DNA of 64,000 bases from Lachnospiraceae bacterium AC2028. GTDB taxonomy: Bacteria > Bacillota > Clostridia > Lachnospirales > Lachnospiraceae. Within the stretch, counting starts at the first letter, position 1. The number at the start of each line of letters is the position of its first letter. The notes beneath the pieces are model-generated. The model made no database searches and had not been told where the DNA came from. It worked only from the letters and a program-made list of their open reading frames with translations. The DNA lies in the NCBI GenBank assembly GCA_000702685.1, contig JNJD01000007.1, positions 186,001-250,000 on the forward strand, read 5' to 3'. The position numbers and the translations under genes are program-made. This document shows, piece after piece, positions 51,615-59,814 of the stretch.

Positions 51615-54095
51615 ATGTACAGAACCGACGAACTGCTTTTGATCGAACATCTTACCTATATCCCCGACATCCCGCCTTTCTTTTCCATCCTTAAGGGCGA
51701 GGGAATGACCGTCGGAGAATTCCTCGAAAAGACCGATATGGATGCGCTTGATGCGGAGGTCACATATACGACCCAGATGAACGGTGATGATTTCCGCAAT
51801 GTCTTCCTCGCAATGAAAAAGAATACTTCCATTACGCAGGCGCGTATCGTCGATGCACATCTCGATACCGCATACGGAGCGGGCGGCGGAATATCGATAG
51901 TCGTCATCAATGATGGGGACGAACCCGGTGAGAACGGCAAGCATGAAGCGGTCGTTGCATTCAGGGGAACCGCGGAGAACGAATGGACCGACGATTTCGA
52001 AGGTGCGGCCCAGGTTGATTCGCTCCAGCAGATCAACGCTCTCGAGTGGTACAAGCAGGTTTACGACAAATACGAACTGGAGAATTACAACGTTACCGTC
52101 ATCGGTCACTCCAAAGGCGGCAACAAAGCCAAGTACATAACCATCTTAAACGACACCCCCTTCCGCTGCGTATCATTCGACGGACAGGGTTTTTCGGATA
52201 ATTTCTTTGATCATTACCGCAAGCGCATCATACAGCGCCAGGGCATCATCGAAAATCACAACATCGATTTTGACTACGTAAATATCCTGATGAACGATAT
52301 AGGTGAGAAGACCTATTACATCGGATATGATTACGGCAAATTCGGTTTTACGGAGGCCCACGCTCCCAATACATTCTTCGACTTCGGCGAGAACGGTGAA
52401 TACAACATCCGAGTCAATCCCGGCGGACAGCGCCCCGAGATGCAGATCATCGACCAGTTCATCAACAGCATGATCCGCTCCGCCGTCAGTGAAAAAGAAA
52501 GCGCCGAGACCAACTATCTCGTGGGAATCCTTGTCGAGAAGGCATTCTCTTTGTCAAACGGATGCGATGTATCGGAATTCATCGCATTCCTCTGTGATAT
52601 GATCGGAGATCCCAAATACTCCGACAATGTTGCGTACATACTCGCATACTGCATCCTCTATTCACGCAAGAATCCCGAGTTCCTCAAATCACTCAGGAGC
52701 ATAATGACCGCATTCAAAGCGGACGGCGTCCTCAAGATCATCGATATGGTCGACGATCTTGTAACTTCAAGAAAGCTCAATGCTCTTCTCGGAGTTACCG
52801 ATTTCCTTGTAGTACATGTAAACCGCCCGATCACCAAAAGCATAAGATCCTTCGTCAAAAAGAAATACGATGTCGATCTTAAACCGGACCAGGTAAGCAG
52901 CATTCTCAAGATTGCTTCGCTCACCCGTCATATGGTATCAAACCTCGAACTCAATATGGACGGATCCGACCTTCTCATTGAAGAAGTGCGCCTTACCGAG
53001 GATGAACTCAGGGAATTCGTTCTTCCCGGCAATCTCAATATCGTCGTTCTGGCAGGCGGTCTGTCCAACGAAAGAAACCTTTCCCTCAAGACCGGAGTAA
53101 CCGTTGCGGATACATTGAGGAGCAGGGGAAACAGCGTCATTCTCCTCGATGCGTTCATGGGATACGGGGATACCGAAGAGATCCTTCCCGACAACGTATT
53201 CGAAGCACCCTTTAAATATTCTCTTTCACCGGGCGACATCCCCGATGAGATACCCGATCTGTGGGCAACCAGAAAGCGCCGTCCGGATCAGTCCGGCGCA
53301 TACTTCGGCCCCAATGTTCTCCAGATCTGCAGACAGTCCGACCTCATATTCATCGCCCTCCACGGAGCAAACGGCGAAAACGGCAAGGTACAGGCGGCAT
53401 TCGACCTCCTCGGACTCGACTATACCGGATGCGATTATTTCTCATCCGCGATCTCGTCCAATAAATCCGCTGCAAAGCAACTTATGCAGACACTCGGTGT
53501 TCCTGTTCCCGCAGGTTACTGCATCAGGAAGGGAGCCGAATATCCCGATCCCGAACAGATGGGCCTTAAATATCCCGTCATCGTCAAGCCCAACAACGGC
53601 GGCATAGGTGTCGGAATATCGCTCGCATCGGATGTTACCGCTTATACAAAGGCCGTAAAGAGCGCATTCAGATGGGATACCGAGATTCTTGTCGAGGAAT
53701 ACTATCCCGGACGCGAATTCGCGGTATGTACGATCGAAGGCAAGGCTCTGCCGGTTCTCGAAAAGCTCCCGATGGAGACAAGCGACAAGGAAAAGGGCCT
53801 TTCGATGGACGGAAAATCGGTCGTCAAATGTCCTGCGGAGATTCCCGAAGAACTTGCCAAGGCTCTGCAGAAATCAGCGGAAGATGCTGCATTCGCCCTC
53901 GGCGTAAACGCTTATGCCAAGTTCGATTTCATCGTTTCTCAGGACAACGGCAGTTTTATCTGTCTCGAATGCGATTCCCTGCCCCAGCTCTATCCCGATT
54001 CCCACCTTGTCATTTCGGCCAAGGCTGCGGGAAGAAGCTTCGGCGATCTCTGCGACAAGATCATGGAGATCAGCCTCGTGAAAAAGGCAAACTAA
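51615..54095 (+). CDS. Fusion of a DUF2974-like alpha/beta hydrolase and a divergent D-Ala-D-Ala ligase
   Basis: The 826-residue protein has an N-terminal lipase-like alpha/beta hydrolase with FRGTAENEWTDDF and VTVIGHSKGGNKAKY (Ser166 nucleophile; DUF2974/Mbeg1-like). A mostly helical middle (about 290-470) leads to an ATP-grasp ligase with VVLAGGLSNERNLSLKTG, ALHGANGENGKVQAAFDLLGLDYTG, YPVIVKPNNGGIGVGI and EEYYPGREFAV. At the end, where Ddl has E-x-N-T-x-P-G, it reads ECDSLPQ (Glu785, Asp787). So the ATP site looks kept while the D-Ala-binding part differs. Its function is unproven. It starts 28 bases after the CNB gene. Confidence 0.85.
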   Translation: MYRTDELLLIEHLTYIPDIPPFFSILKGEGMTVGEFLEKTDMDALDAEVTYTTQMNGDDFRNVFLAMKKNTSITQARIVDAHLDTAYGAGGGISIVVINDGDEPGENGKHEAVVAFRGTAENEWTDDFEGAAQVDSLQQINALEWYKQVYDKYELENYNVTVIGHSKGGNKAKYITILNDTPFRCVSFDGQGFSDNFFDHYRKRIIQRQGIIENHNIDFDYVNILMNDIGEKTYYIGYDYGKFGFTEAHAPNTFFDFGENGEYNIRVNPGGQRPEMQIIDQFINSMIRSAVSEKESAETNYLVGILVEKAFSLSNGCDVSEFIAFLCDMIGDPKYSDNVAYILAYCILYSRKNPEFLKSLRSIMTAFKADGVLKIIDMVDDLVTSRKLNALLGVTDFLVVHVNRPITKSIRSFVKKKYDVDLKPDQVSSILKIASLTRHMVSNLELNMDGSDLLIEEVRLTEDELREFVLPGNLNIVVLAGGLSNERNLSLKTGVTVADTLRSRGNSVILLDAFMGYGDTEEILPDNVFEAPFKYSLSPGDIPDEIPDLWATRKRRPDQSGAYFGPNVLQICRQSDLIFIALHGANGENGKVQAAFDLLGLDYTGCDYFSSAISSNKSAAKQLMQTLGVPVPAGYCIRKGAEYPDPEQMGLKYPVIVKPNNGGIGVGISLASDVTAYTKAVKSAFRWDTEILVEEYYPGREFAVCTIEGKALPVLEKLPMETSDKEKGLSMDGKSVVKCPAEIPEELAKALQKSAEDAAFALGVNAYAKFDFIVSQDNGSFICLECDSLPQLYPDSHLVISAKAAGRSFGDLCDKIMEISLVKKAN

Positions 54096-54125
54096 GCCTC
54101 AAATCCCCAAATGACATATGTACAA

Positions 54126-54158
54126 CAAGCCCGTCCTCATCCGGCGGGCTTGTTTTTT
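54126..54158 (+). terminator. Rho-independent terminator of the channel operon
   Basis: An 8-bp stem (CAAGCCCG 54126-54133 with CGGGCTTG 54145-54152) is followed by TTTTTT. It lies 30 bases past the ligase-fusion stop. Confidence 0.9.
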
Positions 54159-54207
54159 GCCGTATTTTCGCGCTTTTGAAGGCTTTTGAAATTTTTTTAT
54201 TTTTTTG

Positions 54208-54236
54208 TTGACAACCTACGACTGTCGTAGTATATT
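54208..54236 (+). promoter_or_regulatory. PadR operon promoter with operator in the spacer
   Basis: TTGACA (54208-54213) and TATATT (54231-54236) with a 17-base spacer. The spacer contains the perfect palindrome CTACGACTGTCGTAG (54216-54230), so a bound repressor would block RNA polymerase. Confidence 0.85.
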
Positions 54237-54248
54237 TACCACATCAGA

Positions 54249-54303
54249 CATAGTACGACTGTCGTAGTACGATAAACATAGTACGGCTGGCATAGTACGA
54301 CTG
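54249..54303 (+). repeat. Array of PadR-type operator copies
   Basis: CATAGTACGRCTG occurs three times at 54249-54261, 54277-54289 and 54291-54303 (spacing 28 and 14). The first is part of a perfect palindrome, TACGACTGTCGTA (54254-54266). With the spacer site this gives at least four related sites upstream of the padR gene. Confidence 0.75.
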
Positions 54304-54375
54304 ATAAAGTAACAAGGTCTCCGGGTCAATGCGCAGGACCCGCAGATACGAAAAAAGAAAAAACGGAGGACACAT

Positions 54376-54714
54376 ATGGTAGAGATCAGCTCAGATGTGA
54401 TCCGCGGTTATAACGACACAATGATCCTAAGCATTCTCATGAACGGCCCCTCATACGGGTACGAGATCTCCAAGCAGATCAAGAGCATCACCGATGAGAA
54501 ATATGTCATCAAGGAAACAACGCTCTACTCGGCTTTCACGAGAATGGAAAAGAACGGACATATCGAATCGTTCACCGCAGATCAGGACGGAAGCGGAAAC
54601 GGTAAAAAGAGAACCTATTACCGCATAACAGACTTAGGAATGCAGTATTACAGAGCAAAATGCGAAGAATGGGATATAACCCAGGAAGTCGTTTCTAAGT
54701 TTATCAGGCATTAA
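54376..54714 (+). CDS. PadR-family transcriptional repressor
   Basis: The 112-residue protein is a PadR winged helix: VIRGYNDTMILSILMNGPSYGYEISKQI, then ETTLYSAFTRMEKNGHIES and KKRTYYRITDLGMQYY (wing). The short C-terminal helix makes the dimer. GGAGGACACAT precedes the ATG. It is the first gene of an operon with DUF1700 and DUF4097 proteins, and is expected to repress itself through the sites at 54216-54303. Related modules respond to envelope stress or antimicrobials. Confidence 0.93.
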   Translation: MVEISSDVIRGYNDTMILSILMNGPSYGYEISKQIKSITDEKYVIKETTLYSAFTRMEKNGHIESFTADQDGSGNGKKRTYYRITDLGMQYYRAKCEEWDITQEVVSKFIRH

Positions 54715-54724
54715 GGAGAAAAAT

Positions 54725-55690
54725 ATGGAAACAATAAAAAGTTATCTCGAGGCTATGTTTGCCGCAATGCCCAATACCGCAGAGGTAAGAAAGGCTAAGG
54801 CCGAACTGCTCCAGATGATGGAAGATAAATATAACGAGCTCATTGCAAACGGACAAAGTGAGAACACCGCAGTCGGCACCGTTATATCGGAGTTCGGAAA
54901 CCTTGATGAGCTTGCCGAAGGTTTGGGACTTGTAAAGGTTGTAGAGGAAACACGTACCAGGGAAAGCGAAACTCCCCGCAGGAACGTAGGAATTGATGAA
55001 GTTAAGGGCTTCATCGAGAACAGAAGAAAGAAAGCACTGCTTCTTGCACTCGGAGTATTCTTCTGTATTGTATCCGTAGCTTGCCCGATCCTCTTCGGAG
55101 AAAGATACGGCGCCGTATCGGTACTTTTGATGTTCGTATGCATCGCACTCGGAGTAGGATTCATAATTTACAGCAGCTACGTTGATTCCAACTGGAGATT
55201 CTTAAAGACAGAGCTTTGCAGGATCGATATGGCAACAGCCGATTATGTGAAGGAAAAGCTCCGCAGCTTCGAACCGGTAAGGGCACTCTGCGTAACGATC
55301 GGAGTGATACTCTTCATCATCTGCTGGGTACCCAACATGTTCTATGTAAGCGGCAGTTATTTTGCACCGGCACTTATGTTCGTTCTGATCGGTCTCGGAG
55401 TACTTCTCATCATTTATTCATCCAAGATCCGCAGCGGATATGAGATCCTCATGCAGCTCAATGATGTAAACACGATAAGCGGAACATACATTAACCAGAA
55501 CGTTAAACCCGTCAGATACAAGAACAAGACAGCACAGACAATAGTAGAGATCTACTGGCCCGCAGCAACCTGTCTTTATCTCATACTCAGCTTCCTGACC
55601 TTCAGATGGGATCTTACCTGGATCATCTGGCTGGTAGCGGGAATCATGCACAGAGCGGTTGTGATCAATTGCCGCGCAGACGAATTATAA
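54725..55690 (+). CDS. DUF1700/HAAS-type membrane protein
   Basis: The 321-residue protein has an N-terminal soluble head with ETIKSYLEAMFAAMPNTAEVRKAKAELLQMMEDKYNELI, the DUF1700 (permease-prefix) helix pair, up to about residue 70. Five to six hydrophobic segments follow (about 107-125, 133-150, 195-213, 220-238 and 285-305). The head is known to contact PadR-type or DUF4097 partners in similar operons. It lies 10 bases after the PadR gene and 12 before the DUF4097 gene. Its exact role is unknown. Confidence 0.8.
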   Translation: METIKSYLEAMFAAMPNTAEVRKAKAELLQMMEDKYNELIANGQSENTAVGTVISEFGNLDELAEGLGLVKVVEETRTRESETPRRNVGIDEVKGFIENRRKKALLLALGVFFCIVSVACPILFGERYGAVSVLLMFVCIALGVGFIIYSSYVDSNWRFLKTELCRIDMATADYVKEKLRSFEPVRALCVTIGVILFIICWVPNMFYVSGSYFAPALMFVLIGLGVLLIIYSSKIRSGYEILMQLNDVNTISGTYINQNVKPVRYKNKTAQTIVEIYWPAATCLYLILSFLTFRWDLTWIIWLVAGIMHRAVVINCRADEL

Positions 55691-55702
55691 TAGGAGGTCA
55701 TT

Positions 55703-56467
55703 ATGACTACAGCATCCAAGATAATAATAACAATACTTTCCATTGTAACCGTACTTGTAATATTCTTTGCCGTGATCTTCAGAGGCATCAGGGGATTTAT
55801 ATTCAATTTCAGTTCCAACTTCAAAATGGTTGAAGAGAGCAAAGAGCTTGAGGGCGAAGTTTCGGAGATAATCTTTGACGCTTCCTTCACCGAAGCAAGC
55901 ATCGTATACGGCAATGAGCTTTCGGTAGCATATTCCATGCCCGAAGAGCTTGTTCCCACAATTTCTCTCAAGAACGGAACCCTCACCGTAAAGACCGGAA
56001 GCAACAGACTTACGAACATCCCCATGAATGTGACCGATGATCTCTATATCACCATCACTATCCCCGAGGGAACCGAGCTCGATAAAGTCAGCGTAGATAT
56101 CGATGCGGGTAATCTTGATATCACGGATCTCAAAGCCGGAACAGTCGACCTTGATATGGATGCCGGCAATATCGATATGAAGGGTGTCGAAGCAGACAAG
56201 ATCTCGATCGACTGCGATGCGGGCAATGTAGATGTCAAAAACTGCATCACCGGTGAATTCATCATAGATCTTGATGCGGGAAATGCGGATCTCAACAACT
56301 GTGAGATCGATACCATAGATGCCGATGTCGATGCAGGTAATTTCGATGCAAGAAACTGCACCATCAACGGCGGAAGCTGTAAGACCAGTCTCGGTAACAT
56401 CTCTCTTTCCGGCAACATCGGAGATGTAAAGACAGATGCAGACCTCGGAAACGTAGAGGTGCACTGA
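55703..56467 (+). CDS. DUF4097-type protein with membrane anchor and beta-helix repeats
   Basis: The 254-residue protein has one N-terminal membrane helix (about 6-27) and then a repeat domain of the DUF4097 (putative adhesin) type, resembling LiaF/LiaG partners. Five copies of DAGN lie exactly 19 residues apart (134, 153, 172, 191, 210), followed by SLGN and DLGN, which fits a right-handed parallel beta-helix outside the membrane. AGGAGG precedes the ATG. It is the last gene of the PadR operon, followed by a terminator. Confidence 0.85.
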   Translation: MTTASKIIITILSIVTVLVIFFAVIFRGIRGFIFNFSSNFKMVEESKELEGEVSEIIFDASFTEASIVYGNELSVAYSMPEELVPTISLKNGTLTVKTGSNRLTNIPMNVTDDLYITITIPEGTELDKVSVDIDAGNLDITDLKAGTVDLDMDAGNIDMKGVEADKISIDCDAGNVDVKNCITGEFIIDLDAGNADLNNCEIDTIDADVDAGNFDARNCTINGGSCKTSLGNISLSGNIGDVKTDADLGNVEVH

Positions 56468-56480
56468 TAATATAGATATA

Positions 56481-56515
56481 AAAAAAGGGGAGCCTTGCGG
56501 CTTCCCTTTTTCAGT
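56481..56515. terminator. Bidirectional terminator after the DUF4097 gene
   Basis: AAAAAGGGGAGCC pairs with GGCTTCCCTTTTT around a TTGC loop, with one G-T pair. It lies between convergent genes and serves both strands. Confidence 0.88.
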
Positions 56516-57707
56516 CTATCAACATTCTGACTCTGTTGAAATAATTCATCTTCGAACCGCTCATATCCGGTTCAAGCACGGAAATGGAAGAACCGGGATA
56601 TTTTCTCTTAAGATAGGGATAAAGTCCTCTTCCCTCGCAGACATTCGGCATACATCCGAAAGGAGCGATGCAGAGCACTTTCTTAATATCATTTTCAATG
56701 TAATCTATAAGTTCGGCTCCCATCAGCCATCCGTCGCCTATCTGAAAATTATGGGATACGATCTCTCTGGAATTTTCATCAAGCGTATTATATGAACTGA
56801 GGGCTTTGAAACCGTACTTTGTCATGGTCTCTCTCATAGAATCCTGCAGATCTACCATCAGCTTTTTCACGAACTCAAAGCCGAGTCTTTCGAGGTTCAT
56901 CTTATCGGGCTTATGGGAATCGATATAATAAAGCATATAGTATGACAGACCGTTCACATACGCTTCGCATTTATTGTCTTCGAGATAATCTATAAGATCC
57001 CAGTTTCCGAGAGCACAGTACTTAACGTAGAATTCTCCCACCACTCCTATTACCTGACGCGGCTTACCATCCTTTTTTATTGCCGCGAAGGATTCGGATA
57101 TCTTCGCGAAATTCTTTTTCATTTTTCCGAGTGAAAGATTCCTTCCGAGCCTGAGGTCTTCGGAAAGCACTTCTATCCAGTGATCATACAGAGCCGTTGT
57201 TTCACCCTTGTTTACTTCGTAAGGTCTCACCTGGTTCGACAGCATCATCAGGATGTCCCCGTAAAAGAGTCCGAACAATCCGCGTATCGCGGTATCGAGA
57301 TTTATCCTGAGAGAAATGTCGTCACGAACGTGACGTACATTTATGGTCATGACACGGACTTCATCAAATCCCGCTCTCTTAAGTGCCCTTGTCATAAGCC
57401 CCATATAGCATGCTCCCCTGCAGGCATCGCCGGCCGTCGGAATCAGGATGAAGGTTTTCTTCGGATCATATTTTCCGGTCTTAAGCGCAATGATCGTCTG
57501 TCCCGCTATCAGAATGAAGGGATAACAGATATCATGGTTGGTATATTTCATACCCTCCTGTCTTATCGTGAACTCATCTCCTTCATCAAGCAGTTCACAT
57601 TTATAGCCCTTGCTCCAGAACATATACTTGAGCAACGGAAAATGGCCGTCCAGCGTTGCGGGCAGCAGGATGGTATTTTCCTCGTTGTCACTCAGTATCT
57701 TATACAT
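56511..57707 (-). CDS. 2-hydroxyacyl-CoA dehydratase (HgdB/activase)-related protein
   Basis: The 398-residue protein has Cys residues in the pattern of 2-hydroxyglutaryl-CoA dehydratase D-component and CoA-activase C-terminal regions: NHDICYPF (Cys61), GDACRGACYMG (Cys96, Cys100) and APFGCMPNVCEGRG (Cys352, Cys357). These bind a [4Fe-4S] cluster in the family. In most genomes this region is fused to activase ATPase domains; here it stands alone, and no BcrAD/HgdC activase gene is near. It starts 3 bases after the AlkD-like gene ends. The substrate is unknown. Confidence 0.72.
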   Translation of the reverse strand: MYKILSDNEENTILLPATLDGHFPLLKYMFWSKGYKCELLDEGDEFTIRQEGMKYTNHDICYPFILIAGQTIIALKTGKYDPKKTFILIPTAGDACRGACYMGLMTRALKRAGFDEVRVMTINVRHVRDDISLRINLDTAIRGLFGLFYGDILMMLSNQVRPYEVNKGETTALYDHWIEVLSEDLRLGRNLSLGKMKKNFAKISESFAAIKKDGKPRQVIGVVGEFYVKYCALGNWDLIDYLEDNKCEAYVNGLSYYMLYYIDSHKPDKMNLERLGFEFVKKLMVDLQDSMRETMTKYGFKALSSYNTLDENSREIVSHNFQIGDGWLMGAELIDYIENDIKKVLCIAPFGCMPNVCEGRGLYPYLKRKYPGSSISVLEPDMSGSKMNYFNRVRMLID

Positions 57708-57710
57708 TGA

Positions 57711-58406
57711 TCATTTAACCTTCAGTGACTTCAGATATTCCTTATGCTCGGGAGTAATGCGGTTGCTTTCGACCGATTTCTGTATTGCTTTGTTGTGTGT
57801 CCACGCGGGAAGTTTTTTCTTTTCGATATAGGGGATCACAGCATCGTACTGCTTGGCGAGAGCCGTGGCAAAATACCATGCGATCATCATATTGATGTAA
57901 TATTCTTCGGACTTTACGCCCGCAACCATCTTCGGATATGCCTTATCGAAATCCTCATCAAGGAAATGCTCCATCAGCATTCCTATTCCGAATCTGACGG
58001 TATATGTATCATCCGACGCTATCCATGCCTTTATTCGTTCGAGGAGTTCCTTTCGATGCTTTTTGAATACCTTGGGTGACATCTGATCGCAGGTTGCCCA
58101 GTTATTGACATAGGGAAGGAACAGTTCGAGTCTTTCCATGCATTCTTCATAATCCTTCATTCCGGAAAGAATGAAAGCATGAAGCTGGTCTTCATCGAAA
58201 TATTTATGTGGAAGATCATCGAGAAAAAGACTGCAGTCATAAGACCTGAGCAATTCCTTTGCAAGGTCCCTGAGCTGCGGTGTCCTTGTTCCGATAATGT
58301 GCTTTACGTCCACGGTCGGGATAAGCTTTGCCTGAAAATCCCTGTATTCCTTATCCTGAAGCGCAAGCAGTTTTTCCCTGATCTCTTTTACTTTTATCTT
58401 TTCCAT
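57711..58406 (-). CDS. AlkD-like DNA alkylation repair protein
   Basis: The 231-residue protein is made of HEAT-like helix pairs, as in AlkC/AlkD glycosylases. It contains YVNNWATCDQMSPKVF, TVRFGIGMLMEHFL and NMMIAWYFATALAK, corresponding to the W-x-x-x-D, Arg and Trp regions that line the lesion-binding groove in AlkD. It would remove alkylated purines without base flipping. It follows trkA by 6 bases, with no functional link obvious. Confidence 0.85.
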   Translation of the reverse strand: MEKIKVKEIREKLLALQDKEYRDFQAKLIPTVDVKHIIGTRTPQLRDLAKELLRSYDCSLFLDDLPHKYFDEDQLHAFILSGMKDYEECMERLELFLPYVNNWATCDQMSPKVFKKHRKELLERIKAWIASDDTYTVRFGIGMLMEHFLDEDFDKAYPKMVAGVKSEEYYINMMIAWYFATALAKQYDAVIPYIEKKKLPAWTHNKAIQKSVESNRITPEHKEYLKSLKVK

Positions 58407-58412
58407 ACGGTT

Positions 58413-59780
58413 TTATGCAAAGATACTGTTCAGATTCTCGATGCGGTTCTTCTTTTCGGAAACGATGATGACCTTGTCACCCGGATTGATGCACGTGCTT
58501 CCGTCAGGTATGATGACTTCTCCGTCACGAATGATGGATGCAACGATGATATTCTTCTTGAGCTTAAAGGATGCATCCTTGAACTGCATACCCTTCTTCG
58601 CAAAGCTTTCACCTGCAGTAAACTGAAGCACCTCCGCTTTGTTCTCCGCAACGGATGCATACTTTTCGATATCGTTGGGAGCATCGCCCGCTTCCTGGTT
58701 ATGCACGAAACGTATGAGCTTGTTGACGGATATCTCTGAAGGAGAAAGGGTTATGTCGAGATTGATCCTGTGGAGGAGATTGAGATGTCCGGGTGCTTCG
58801 ATCCTTGTCAGTACCGAAGGAACGTTTCTCGACCAGGCATACATGCTCGTTACGAGATTGGTCTCATCCGTATCGGTGAGCGAAACAAGAGCATCCATCG
58901 AAGCAATGCCTTCCTCCTCAAGTACCTCTCCCATCTCTCCCTTCCAGAATGAAACCTTGACATCGGGATAACGTGCCATAAGGTCGGAACATCTCTCAAG
59001 GTCCGCTTCTATGACGGTGATATCTTTCTTTTCCTTAAGGAGCATCTCTATAAGGTATTCCGCAGTGATGCCTCCGCCTACGATCATTACCTTCTTCGCG
59101 GGTCTCTTTACGATGCCGATCTTGTGGAGGATCTTCATCATACGGTCCTTCTTCGCAGCGATGCCTATGCTGTCGCCGGTCTCTATAATGAACTGTCCGT
59201 CGGGAACATAGAGCTTGCCCTGCCTGAGCACGGTGGCGATAAGGATCTCATCGTCAAGCTTTTTCCTTATCTCATAGAGCGACATGCCGTTAAGAGGCGA
59301 ATCATCCAGCATCTTTACTGTCGCCATCTGCATCATATCGCCGAACAGTCCCTCCGGCTTTACGATGCCCGGAAGACCGATGGAAAGATCGGACGCTTCG
59401 GCCATATCGTATTTGGGATTGAATATGTAATCTATGTTCTGCTCTTTTTCGAGAGTCTTTCTTTCTGCGGCAAAATCAGGCTGGAATACCCTTGCTACGG
59501 TACGGAGCGTGCCGACCGCCTTAGCCTGTACGCAGCTGAGAAGATTGATCTCATCCACCGGTGTAAGTGCGATCAGGATATCCGCGGTATCCGCGCCCGC
59601 CTTGTACAGAGTGTCTTTGGAAGCACCGCTTCCGACGACTCCGCTGACATTGTATTTATCCGTCACTTCATCGACAAGCTCCTTACGCTTATCGATGATG
59701 GTGATGTCATAATTCTTTTTGGCGAGAGCTCCGATGAGTGAACATCCCGTACGTCCCGCACCTACAATAATGATCTTCAT
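58413..59780 (-). CDS. trkA: Trk-type potassium uptake regulatory protein TrkA
   Basis: The 455-residue protein is two TrkA-N/TrkA-C units in tandem. The first opens MKIIIVGAGRTGCSLIGALAKKNYDITIIDKR (G-x-G-x-x-G) and the second VMIVGGGITAEYLIEMLLKEKKDITVIEADLERC. These bind NAD(H) and ATP/ADP and gate the TrkH/TrkG channel. No trkH gene is in the window. It lies 34 bases after an antiporter gene and 6 before alkD-like, probably in one transcript, which suggests joint control of K+ and pH. Confidence 0.93.
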   Translation of the reverse strand: MKIIIVGAGRTGCSLIGALAKKNYDITIIDKRKELVDEVTDKYNVSGVVGSGASKDTLYKAGADTADILIALTPVDEINLLSCVQAKAVGTLRTVARVFQPDFAAERKTLEKEQNIDYIFNPKYDMAEASDLSIGLPGIVKPEGLFGDMMQMATVKMLDDSPLNGMSLYEIRKKLDDEILIATVLRQGKLYVPDGQFIIETGDSIGIAAKKDRMMKILHKIGIVKRPAKKVMIVGGGITAEYLIEMLLKEKKDITVIEADLERCSDLMARYPDVKVSFWKGEMGEVLEEEGIASMDALVSLTDTDETNLVTSMYAWSRNVPSVLTRIEAPGHLNLLHRINLDITLSPSEISVNKLIRFVHNQEAGDAPNDIEKYASVAENKAEVLQFTAGESFAKKGMQFKDASFKLKKNIIVASIIRDGEVIIPDGSTCINPGDKVIIVSEKKNRIENLNSIFA

Positions 59781-59814
59781 ATTATGATCCTTTCCGGAGC
59801 AGATGACTGTCCGA

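Noticed and set aside
54208-54303. Short repeats resembling a CRISPR array or an attachment site.
   Set aside because: Units are 13-15 bases with 1-24-base gaps and are palindromic within a promoter; no cas or integrase gene is near. An operator array explains them.
55685-56464. A 259-codon minus-strand frame opposite the DUF4097 gene.
   Set aside because: The repeat structure belongs to the plus-strand protein; the antisense frame is a by-product of the 57-bp period.
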